From a virus: a stretch of DNA of 64,000 bases. The notes under the pieces were generated by a model, which was not told the origin of the DNA, searched no databases, and saw nothing but the letters and a program-made list of their open reading frames with translations. The stretch is taken from IMG/VR virus record IMGVR_UViG_3300042879_006196, positions 124,001 through 188,000 of that record; one strand, written 5' to 3'. Numbering within the stretch: the first letter of the stretch is position 1; each line of letters opens with the position of its first letter. Positions 9,459 to 18,200 of the stretch are shown here, in pieces. A program made the position numbers and the translations under genes.

Positions 9459-10274
9459 ATGGGGATATTTCGAAAGGCTTCTGAACTAGAAAAATTGCCA
9501 ACTTCAATTTCTGATGCATTATTTGATAATAATGAAATCAGAATTGCAGATGAATTTGAAAGCCTTATAAAAGAGGCGTCTAGTGTAAATAATAAATCTG
9601 TTTACGAAAATAGATTGAAAAGTTTCCGTGAAGCTCAAGGAAAAGTAGTAGAATGGGAAAAACCAGAACCTGCTAGATATGAAGATCTTCCTGGTGGAAT
9701 TCGTAGAGCTGGATATGGTCAAAGATTTAGCGGAGAACATTCAGAGATGTTTGGTTCGGAGCAAATAAGATCAATCAGTTTTGATAACAATAAGTATGCT
9801 GAAAGTCTTTTGAATAATGGATTTTCAATTTGGGAACCTGAATTTGATGAACTGCAGGATGCTTTTGATGAATCTCAAAGACAGTCTAATGCTATTTTTG
9901 ACAGAAGAACTGCTGCCGAAAAGAAAGCTATTGCACATAGAAATTGGGAACAAGAGCAATCGAGCCAAATAAGAAAATCAAATGTTCTTCCATACAGAGG
10001 CTTGGGTGTTAGCAGACTTGCAAATGAAATGCCAATTCATCATGGTAATTTTAATTCAGTTGATGATTTTTATGCAGAAGCTCAAGATTCTATAAGAAAC
10101 ATGAGCAAAACAGCAAATTCTGAAAGAAAATCAGGAATTCAACGAAAAGGTGTTGACCCAAATGATCGAAGAGAGCAATGGGAAAATAAAGAAGCAATTG
10201 CAGCTAGAACAATGAAATCCCTTGAATCCAGTTCTCTTCTTGTAAGAATGGCAGAGGGATTAGATATTGAATGA
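9459..10274 (+). CDS. unknown head-operon protein
   Basis: The 271-residue product is charged and mixed alpha/coil. The N-terminus (ISDALFDNNEIRIADEFESLIKEA) carries the recurrent 'helix - IADxFE - LIKxA' pattern, and the C-terminus ends SSLLVRMAEG, again the same motif. The middle is Arg/Glu/Gln-rich with a RRAGYGQRF segment. No family is recognised. It starts four bases after the previous stop and overlaps the next gene by ATGA. Confidence 0.78.
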   Translation: MGIFRKASELEKLPTSISDALFDNNEIRIADEFESLIKEASSVNNKSVYENRLKSFREAQGKVVEWEKPEPARYEDLPGGIRRAGYGQRFSGEHSEMFGSEQIRSISFDNNKYAESLLNNGFSIWEPEFDELQDAFDESQRQSNAIFDRRTAAEKKAIAHRNWEQEQSSQIRKSNVLPYRGLGVSRLANEMPIHHGNFNSVDDFYAEAQDSIRNMSKTANSERKSGIQRKGVDPNDRREQWENKEAIAARTMKSLESSSLLVRMAEGLDIE

Positions 10275-11068
10275 ATAAGTTTGCTCAGCAAGGTGTGTCA
10301 TTAAGTCAAGCTATAGAAGAGCTTAAAGCAATTAAAAACTCACCAGATGATGCAAAATTTCATGTAATTGAAAATTTGTGCAGTAATGTTCAAAGCCCGC
10401 AAATAAGCATGAAGCTTATGGAAATCAAAGGGAGCTTGCAGGCTAATGGAGAAATTACTACAATAGATCCTATCAGTGGAAAAAAATATCCAAATGCCAA
10501 TTCAAAAATTGATGAATTAATTTCATATTTGCATGAATTAGAACGAGCAGGAGAAAAACAAAAAATGAGTGGTAATAGTTTTAATTTTAAAAAATTTGCT
10601 CAAGAAAAGCAAAAAGAAAAAAAGAAATCTCGTGGCAATCCTTTTCGTGTTCTCATGGGTAAAATAGGAAAACTTCTTGATCATGGTTTGGAAAAAAAAG
10701 AAATTGTTAGATACTTGAAAAAAGAAAATATTTGGGATGAAAAAACCATAGACAAAGCAGTTGGTATTGTTAAAGAATACAACAAGAAAAAACACAGAAA
10801 AAATAAAAAAGAAGTGGAGGCATCTACACTTCCAAATACTGCTGAAGATTGGGGAAGAGTCAAAAAAGATTATTCAAAAAGATCCACTCCAGAATTAATT
10901 ACTTCAATTTGCTGGCTAAATTCACTTGCAAAAATAGATCCCAAAAAAACTTCCTTTGCTAAAGAGGTTGCAGACCGTTCTGGCGTGAAAACTATGATAA
11001 GAGAGATCAGAGCTGAACTTCTTAAAAGAGATATGTCCGAACAAGTTCTTGATTTCATGATGAAGTGA
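10271..11068 (+). CDS. unknown basic head-operon protein
   Basis: The 265-residue product has a very lysine-rich centre (about residues 110-180, with runs such as KEKKKSR and KKKHRKNKK). The segment KLLDHGLEKKEIVRYLKK resembles a small helical DNA-binding or oligomerisation unit. The C-terminal 60 residues are a compact helical region ending in LDFMMK. I recognise no family. It is coupled to the upstream gene by ATGA. Nucleic-acid binding is possible given its charge but not shown. Confidence 0.77.
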   Translation: MNKFAQQGVSLSQAIEELKAIKNSPDDAKFHVIENLCSNVQSPQISMKLMEIKGSLQANGEITTIDPISGKKYPNANSKIDELISYLHELERAGEKQKMSGNSFNFKKFAQEKQKEKKKSRGNPFRVLMGKIGKLLDHGLEKKEIVRYLKKENIWDEKTIDKAVGIVKEYNKKKHRKNKKEVEASTLPNTAEDWGRVKKDYSKRSTPELITSICWLNSLAKIDPKKTSFAKEVADRSGVKTMIREIRAELLKRDMSEQVLDFMMK

Positions 11069-11072
11069 GAAT

Positions 11073-12155
11073 ATGAAAAAATTAGCTGGAAATGATGTAA
11101 TTGTATTAATGAAAGCTGCTATGTCAGATAATGCAGTGTTAAAAGAGGCTCAAGCTTTAAGCTCTGATAACTTTGATAATGATGATTTATTAGTGAAATA
11201 CTTTTTCAAATCACATCCCCAAGGTTTTGCCTCAAAAAGTTTTCTTTCAAATAACAGAGTTGCAATTTCTTCATCTATTGATTCTTTAACTAAAATTAAA
11301 AAAGAAATTGTAAATCAAGGCTTAAGAAAAGCACACAATCTGATACAGAACATCAATCATTCAGATAATTTAGCTGTAGAACTAGAAAATTCTGTTAGTA
11401 ATTTTGAAAAAGATTCAAGTTTTCAATTACAAGTTAAAGCATCAAATTTATTGAATTTTTTATCTAAATACATTGATGGTGCTAGTCATAAAGAAGCAGC
11501 TAATCAAGCCTGTAAAAAGGTTAATGCTGGTAAACTTGATGAAGCTGTAGAAGACATTAGAAAAATATTTTCTTCAAAAAATCCAGGCGATAACATCAGA
11601 AAAGCCTTCACTACAGTTAAACAACAAATTGGTGAAGGATTCCAAATGTGTCCAAAAGGCATTTATCAGACAGGTTTTCCTGTTCCTATGGAGATTTCAA
11701 ATTGTAGGCATTATTGCATTGATGCTCGTTTACATCCAGATGGAACTGTGGGATGTAACTATCTTAAGTGGCTTAATGAAAATTTAATTACTCAAGAACA
11801 AGCTTTGAATCTTTTTGATAAAATGGATTACGATAAAGATGAAATTGAGTTTATGAATTTAGATAAAGGCGTAAGAACTAAATTCCCTAAATCAGATGAA
11901 GATTCGCAAGATTTAAGAATTTTGAGAGATGAAAAACTTACTAAAGATATTACTATGAAACCTTGGGAAGAGCAACTAGCAAAACAACATGTAAAAGAAA
12001 ATTCATCTGATTATCGTGATTTAACACCCACTAAAAACAGTATTGTAGCTTCAGACGATGCAATTGAAAAAATACTTTCTGATATTAGAGATGTTTTTGA
12101 TGAAAATGACCTAGACACTCTTGAAGAACAAATTAGAGCTGCAGTGGAGAAATAA
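11073..12155 (+). CDS. unknown helical protein with a four-cysteine cluster
   Basis: The 360-residue product begins MKKLAG and is mostly helical. Around residues 190-230 it has C-P-K-G, then NCRHYC and later VGCNYLKW, so four cysteines within about 40 residues could bind zinc or an iron-sulfur cluster. The C-terminus is acidic. No family is recognised. It sits five bases after the previous gene in the operon leading to the portal. Confidence 0.77.
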   Translation: MKKLAGNDVIVLMKAAMSDNAVLKEAQALSSDNFDNDDLLVKYFFKSHPQGFASKSFLSNNRVAISSSIDSLTKIKKEIVNQGLRKAHNLIQNINHSDNLAVELENSVSNFEKDSSFQLQVKASNLLNFLSKYIDGASHKEAANQACKKVNAGKLDEAVEDIRKIFSSKNPGDNIRKAFTTVKQQIGEGFQMCPKGIYQTGFPVPMEISNCRHYCIDARLHPDGTVGCNYLKWLNENLITQEQALNLFDKMDYDKDEIEFMNLDKGVRTKFPKSDEDSQDLRILRDEKLTKDITMKPWEEQLAKQHVKENSSDYRDLTPTKNSIVASDDAIEKILSDIRDVFDENDLDTLEEQIRAAVEK

Positions 12156-12467
12156 ATGTCTTGGTATCGTCTTGCAAAAGATTATTTAGATGAATATGCA
12201 TCTCAAATACAATCTGCAGAAAAGGCAAACTTTACAAATTCGCCCGATGTTTTTCAAGAAGAAGAAATTGTTCCATTTAATTTAGAAAACGAATTAGATT
12301 TGATGAGACAAAATAAAATCACAAATCCTAAACTCTTAAATGAAATTAGACAACCTGTAAAATTAAAATCTTCAGGGCAAGGAATAAATGGTCTTGTAGG
12401 TGCAAACAAGGATTTACCCATTTATTCTGACAACTTTACAAAAACCACTGATTGGAACACAAACTAG
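12156..12467 (+). CDS. small unknown protein upstream of portal
   Basis: The 103-residue product begins MSWYRLAKDYLDEYA, another example of the short amphipathic N-terminal helix seen across this window. The rest is polar and probably poorly structured. Its ATG follows the previous stop directly (TAAATG). No family is recognised. A 55-base spacer with a good ribosome site separates it from the portal gene. Confidence 0.7.
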   Translation: MSWYRLAKDYLDEYASQIQSAEKANFTNSPDVFQEEEIVPFNLENELDLMRQNKITNPKLLNEIRQPVKLKSSGQGINGLVGANKDLPIYSDNFTKTTDWNTN

Positions 12468-12522
12468 GTTAATCTGAACTAATTTTATAAAAATTAATGT
12501 ACAAAAGCAAAGGAGTGAAAAT

Positions 12523-14901
12523 TTGTCTAACAATATAAATTCAATGCCAACATTAGCCTCTGTAATGACAGATGCAGCAAGAAAAGTAGTTGGAAAAACA
12601 CAATCTGGAAATTCCAGCATGAAAGAATCTGGAAGACAATGGGCAGAGCTTAGATTAGCAAAATCAATTGGTGCTTCAAATAGAGGCTATGGCACAATGC
12701 CATCATTCGAGAAATTGGGACAAATGTCTACAGGGGGTATGCTTAATAATACTACCACACAACCTAATTTTTATAGCCCTTTTCTTACTCCTTCTTCTTT
12801 TCAAATTCCTAATACTAGAAAAGAAATTTATTTATGGTCAAACTGGTGGCGATTAAATGAGCCAAAAGTTGCCGCTGGTATTGATTTTTATAAAAATTTT
12901 CCTTTCAACGGTTGGAAATTAGAATGTAAATCGGGAGTAGTAAAAGATTATTTTGAAAAACTAATTGAAAAATTAAATTTTCAAAAAATGTTGCCATTGA
13001 TTTCTGGTGATTATTATCTCTACGGAGATGCTTTTGTATTCACTGAAATTGATTGCCCCCACTGTGGCGGTGGCATGATTGATTTAAAAACTGGAAATGA
13101 ATGTGAGCACAAAGGGGCTTCTTGGAAATCTATGGTCACATTAAATCCAGATTCTGTTCAAATCACAGCAGGCTTTATTACCACTGAGCCTGTATATGCT
13201 TACTTACCTAACGATCAGGAAGTAAGGATTGTAATGGAAAAAAATCCCAAAGAAGTGTATGATAAAATTCCTGATCAAGTCAAAGCAAAAATAATGGCTA
13301 GACAGCCAATCACTTTAAACCCAATTTCTATTCATCATTTCAAGCATGGCTCAGAATACTGGAATGACTATGGTGTATCATTGGTTAAGCCATTAATGGT
13401 CACCTTGGCTTACAAAGATAAACTTAGACAGGCACAATGGCTTATAGCTGAAAGACATATTATACCCACTAAAATTGTAATGGTTGGTGATGATAATCGC
13501 CCTGCATCTCAAGCAGATTTAGATTCTGTTCAAGAGCAGCTTTCAGCTGTCGCTAACGACCCCAATCTTACGTTAGTTGTTCCTCACGCTTTTAAATATG
13601 AATTTGTTGGCGCATCAAGCCAAATATTGAATGTAGCTGCTGAATTTGAGCAATTAGATCAAGAAATACTTGATGGCTTAATGTTAAACAAAGGACTTTT
13701 AAATGGAGAAGGTCCAAACTATGGTAGTGCTCAAGTTGGCTTACTTGCTATGAACGAAAGGCTTGAAAGCTGGCGAAGAGAAATGCAACACTTTATAGAA
13801 CAAAAAATATTCAAGCCTTGTGCAGAATGGAACGGGTTCTATGCTTCTGGGGAAGCTGGTCAAGAAGAGCTCATTTATCCAAAGATTATTTTTGATCCTT
13901 TAAGACTTAAAGATAACACTGGACAGCTTCAAATGATGGTTACCGCACAGCAAAATGGAGTTGTTTCTGCAGAAACTTTAGTCGAAGAATTTGGATTGAA
14001 TTGGGATCAAGAAGTAGAAAGACTGCGTTTCGAACAAGGAATGAATTTTGTAAATGCTCCTGAAGTTATGGATACAGATATGAACATAGGTTTCGGAGGG
14101 GTGACAGGAGCTGGATTTGGTGGCGGTCCTTTAAATCAACCACTTACACCTGGAGCTGAGGGCGGAGACTTGGGAATGGGCGAGATGCCTCCAGCAGGGG
14201 GAGATATTACTGGTGGCGCTCCAGCTACTGCTCCAGCTCCAGAAGCTCCTATGCCACCTGCTACAGCAGATACTATTTATAAACAATATAAATTTGCTTC
14301 AAATCTTGTAAATGAAATCTGTTATAATAGAACTGCTTTAGCTAAATTGGAAGAAAGAAATTATTTGAGTGAAATAGACAGAGAACTTAATGAAAGATTT
14401 GCAGTAACAGGTAGAAGCTATTTTAAAGAAATACCTGTAGACTTAGAGCCAGCAGAACCTTGGAATTGGAAAGGTGCTGGTGTACCAGAAAACTATGAGG
14501 CTGTAAAATTAGTAAAAGCTTCTAAAGTAAAAAACAAGAGCATTATTGGTTACACAGGTTTAGAGAAAAAACTTTATAAACTTATAATGAGTATGCAACC
14601 ACCTTTGGCATTCTACGCTCAATATGAAGCAGGTCCAGGAAAGGAATATATTTTAGACGGTGCTTTTCCACAAATAAAATTAGCGATTGAAGCTGATGGT
14701 GAGATTTGGCATAATAATGAAAACAAAATAAAATCTGACCAGCACAGAGACACAAACTTATCAAGACAAGGATGGACTGTTTTAAGATTTACAGATAAAG
14801 AAATTGAAAGACAGCCAAAAGATGTTGCTATGGTAATAAAACAAGCAATGCAAAAACTTTTAGGCAGTCTTTCAGGTGAACCTGGTGATCAATTTATTTG
14901 A
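12523..14901 (+). CDS. portal protein fused to a DUF559/Vsr-like nuclease domain
   Basis: Residues about 95-520 read as a phage portal: SNWWRLNEPKVAAGIDFY, YYLYGDAFV, LNPDSVQI and a long helical wing. A zinc-ribbon insertion CPHCGGG...ECEH lies near residue 180. After a Gly/Ala/Pro-rich linker (about 520-590) comes a C-terminal domain, about 670-785, with GLEKKLYKLI, IKLAIEADGEIWH, DTNLSRQGW and VLRFTDKEI. These are the hallmarks of DUF559/very-short-patch-repair-type endonuclease folds with acidic residues kept. The start is TTG at 12523 behind AAAGGAGTG; no suitable ATG lies nearby. At 792 residues it is long for a portal. Nuclease activity of a virion-bound domain is inferred. Confidence 0.9.
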   Translation: MSNNINSMPTLASVMTDAARKVVGKTQSGNSSMKESGRQWAELRLAKSIGASNRGYGTMPSFEKLGQMSTGGMLNNTTTQPNFYSPFLTPSSFQIPNTRKEIYLWSNWWRLNEPKVAAGIDFYKNFPFNGWKLECKSGVVKDYFEKLIEKLNFQKMLPLISGDYYLYGDAFVFTEIDCPHCGGGMIDLKTGNECEHKGASWKSMVTLNPDSVQITAGFITTEPVYAYLPNDQEVRIVMEKNPKEVYDKIPDQVKAKIMARQPITLNPISIHHFKHGSEYWNDYGVSLVKPLMVTLAYKDKLRQAQWLIAERHIIPTKIVMVGDDNRPASQADLDSVQEQLSAVANDPNLTLVVPHAFKYEFVGASSQILNVAAEFEQLDQEILDGLMLNKGLLNGEGPNYGSAQVGLLAMNERLESWRREMQHFIEQKIFKPCAEWNGFYASGEAGQEELIYPKIIFDPLRLKDNTGQLQMMVTAQQNGVVSAETLVEEFGLNWDQEVERLRFEQGMNFVNAPEVMDTDMNIGFGGVTGAGFGGGPLNQPLTPGAEGGDLGMGEMPPAGGDITGGAPATAPAPEAPMPPATADTIYKQYKFASNLVNEICYNRTALAKLEERNYLSEIDRELNERFAVTGRSYFKEIPVDLEPAEPWNWKGAGVPENYEAVKLVKASKVKNKSIIGYTGLEKKLYKLIMSMQPPLAFYAQYEAGPGKEYILDGAFPQIKLAIEADGEIWHNNENKIKSDQHRDTNLSRQGWTVLRFTDKEIERQPKDVAMVIKQAMQKLLGSLSGEPGDQFI

Positions 14902-15190
14902 ATAGATTTTTTAGAGAATTAAAAATTCTACTAAGAAATGATCCAGTGTTGGTTTCAGATTGTGTGTTGGAGTTAACCAAGTTAGAATCAGCATTAACAC
15001 TAGAAGGTTTTTCTATTAAAGGAACATTAACAATCACGTCCATTGTTTCTTCAACAAGATTAAGATTATTTGTTTTGATGTAATCCAGCGCTTCTTGCTT
15101 ACTTTTAAAAACTCGAAGTGCTCGCTTCCCACCTTCTTTGATCACGGAATATTTCCCATCATTTTCTTTTAATCGCACAGAATTATTCAT
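14894..15190 (-). CDS. small DUF2188-like protein, antisense island in the head operon
   Basis: The 98-residue minus-strand product overlaps the portal end by 8 bases. Its first half (KYSVIKEGGKRALRVFKSKQEALDYIK; key pattern V..EG..RA...F.SK.EA..YI) resembles DUF2188-type small proteins that follow a 'sequence-dependent gap then AxxYA' pattern. The tail is Asn/Ser-rich and ends in a basic amphipathic FLSRIFNSLKNLF. The ATG at 15190 is preferred over the TTG at 15208 because TATATT lies exactly six bases upstream. Function unknown. Confidence 0.65.
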   Translation of the reverse strand: MNNSVRLKENDGKYSVIKEGGKRALRVFKSKQEALDYIKTNNLNLVEETMDVIVNVPLIEKPSSVNADSNLVNSNTQSETNTGSFLSRIFNSLKNLFK

Positions 15191-15196
15191 TAAATT

Positions 15197-15202
15197 AATA
15201 TA
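15197..15202 (-). promoter_or_regulatory. leaderless-type -10 box (TATATT)
   Basis: CGTATATT on the minus strand is followed by six bases and the ATG at 15190. It shares the short spacer with the oppositely directed box at 15233. Confidence 0.45.
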
Positions 15203-15232
15203 CGACAAGGATTAGGAAAAGTTTAAAAGAAA

Positions 15233-15238
15233 TATAAA
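15233..15238 (+). promoter_or_regulatory. leaderless-type -10 box (TATAAA)
   Basis: TATAAA, six bases, then the ATG of the protease/scaffold gene at 15245. No Shine-Dalgarno sequence is visible in the gap. Confidence 0.5.
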
Positions 15239-15244
15239 TTAAGC

Positions 15245-18200
15245 ATGATTAAAAGAGGCATAAGCGGTGGCATGATTTCAATTAGTTCTCTTATAGACAA
15301 AAATGAGAGAACAGCTTTAGGTAATAATTTTATGGTAAAAACCTCGTCGTCAATTAGAGAAGCTGCAAAAATTGGTTTGCAGTCTCTTTATGCAAATGCA
15401 GATGAGGTTTTGGAAAAATATAAAGATTTTGACATCATCAAAGAAATGAAAAAAAGAAACGGGGCAAATTTGCTTTGGGTAAGAGCCAGATCAATTGATG
15501 CTGATGTTTGTAATACAAATGGTGATTATTTCAGTGAAGAAGAGCTGACCAAAGAAGTGAATTATCAAGGTAAAAAAATGCCTGCATATAAAACTTTCGA
15601 GGGTGTGCCTATTTACACAAACCATAAAAATGACAACATTGAAGAAGCAAAAGGAATGGTTGTCTATGCAGAGTGGGATGATGAAGAAAAATGTGTTTAT
15701 TGTGTGTTTTTCATTGATGAAGATGCATATCCAGACATTGCTAGAGGAGTAAGACAAGGATACATTCATGATGTATCTATGGGATGCTCAGTTGACGAGG
15801 GTGTGTGTTCTATTTGCGGAAATAAAGCTACCACTGAAAGAGATTATTGCGATTGCTTAAAAAAGTACAAAGGCAAAATGCATCCTTCTGGAAAAAAAGC
15901 ATTTGAGTACAACTACGGAATTAAATTTATTGAATTGTCATGCGTGGGTGACGGAGCTTTTGAATCTTGTGAAATAATTGAACTTTATGATCAAGAAGAA
16001 TTGTTGCAAAAAGCAGAAGCTGCTATTAAAACTGCAAGATCAATTAATTCATCAATTGTTGTTGCGGCTTCATTAAATGAAGGCATAAGTAGCCAGAGAG
16101 AAGTGGAATCTGCTTTAAGACAGTTACAAAATCTTAATGCCAGCATAATTAAAATTGCACAAACAGCTGGTACTTTAGTTGGTGGGCAATTAATTGCAGG
16201 CGCTGGTGCTCAAAATGCCACAGTTGTTAAAGTTCTTCAAGGATTAGGAATTGATCCTAGTAGTAGCTTAAATATTCTAGACTTAGTAAATCTTGCACTC
16301 AACTTTCTTGAAGTGGCTGTATTAAATTTATTTTCAAGAAAAGATAATATTGATCTGGGTCACGTTGCAAAACTCACAAAAGCAATGGGCGAGCTTCAAA
16401 ATACATTACAAGACATGATTGATGATGGAATTGAAACAGCTGGGCAAAAAAATGCTCAGCCAATGGTTCCAGCATCACCTCAGATTCCTGCTGGTCAAAC
16501 TCCCGCACAACCTGCACCTGAAGCTGGTGCGCCTGTAGGACAAGAAGCCGCGCCTGCTCTTCCAACACAAACTGCAGAATTTCAAACCCCAGCTGTAGGC
16601 AAAATGATTGCTCCTTTTTCTCAACAACAATATGTTATGCCTTTGGGGGGTGGAGTAAGCGCAAGCAACAACAATACTCGTTTTGTTTGGGCATCTGCAA
16701 ATGGAGATGTTGAGGAAATTGTTGAACACAAAAAACACAATTTGAATAAAATTGGAAAATTAGCTATAGCTATAGACAATTTAAGGGAAGCCTGTGGGAT
16801 TCCCTTAAAAAATAATGAGGTGACTTTTAATGTTCCTCAGAATGATAAAATAACAGCTTCTACTGGAGACAAAAAAATTATGGATCACTTCAAAAAAATT
16901 GCTCAGGATTTGAAAAAACAAAATACAGCGACACTCGCAGTTGATATCAAAGTAGACGACAACACAGGAAACAGAGTTGTTCTTTCTACAGAAAAAGGTA
17001 TTAAAGGCTATCACAATGGCAAACTTACCACTTGGACACCAAATTTAACTGATACTCAATTTGCCCAACTGGAAAATGGTGATGGCTACAGGGTCGCTGC
17101 TGATTTACTTAAAGATTTTTCAAATACAGTCCGCACTGCTCAAAAGAATCAAGAAATTGATACTTTGATTGTAATGGATGAATATGTTTCAGGTGCAAGA
17201 ACTGATGAACATGTTTTTATTGTTGATGGAATTAAAAATGATCACAGAAAAGATAGTGGTCACACTATGCAAGAAAGAATTGATGCGCGAAGACATAATA
17301 AAGTAGAAGACAGCGTTATGGAAGAGTTGTTAAGTGGTCAACAAACACATAAATTAGTTCGTGTAGTCACAGAGCTATCAAATCAAGCTAAAAAAGGTCT
17401 TGGGCATGTACCACTTGAAGAAATGCTTCATCCTGATTTTGGACATTCGGTTGTACCTGGAAAAGAAATTATGTGCAACGTTATGGATGGTGTTGTCAAA
17501 ACATGTTTAGCAACAAAACAATCTCCAGAAAATGTACTTGGATTCTTAACTAAATCTGCATCTGACAAAAACTTTGGAAAAATTCTCAAACTTGCAAGAC
17601 TCGGAAAAGAGGCTAGAGAATATGATTTAATTATGAATAAGTTTGCGCAAACAGACTTACAACTTAAGGATGAAGTACCACCTGTAGAAAATCCTGCCCT
17701 AACTCCTGAAACTGAAGAAGTGCCTATGGAACAAAAGGCATTAGAGGATGTAGCTGATACAGCATCTGAAGAAACCACTGAAGGTGAAATCATCTCTGCA
17801 CTAAATGTAATCAAAGAAAATTTTGAAACAGCAGTAGAAAAACTCACAGAAATTCTTGATAAAATGTCGCCTGAATCTATGGACAAAGAAGATGAAATGA
17901 AGGGTGCTCTTGAAGATGAAGAAATGGTTGACAATGATGCAATGAAAGGTGCAGTCACAGGTTTATCTTTGGCAGGAGATGAAATGAATGCCACTCCAGA
18001 TGAGATGATTGGTGCGGTAAATAACATGTCTGCTGACGATATGGCTTCTGGAATTGAAGAAGCCAGATTGCCAAATAGAGCAGTGGCTAGAGCCAAAAGT
18101 TTGACACGATCTGCATCTAAGAAAAATATTAATGAAAACATAATTGGTTGGCTTGCAGATGTTGCAAATCAAAATAATATTCCTACAGAAAAAATTGCTT

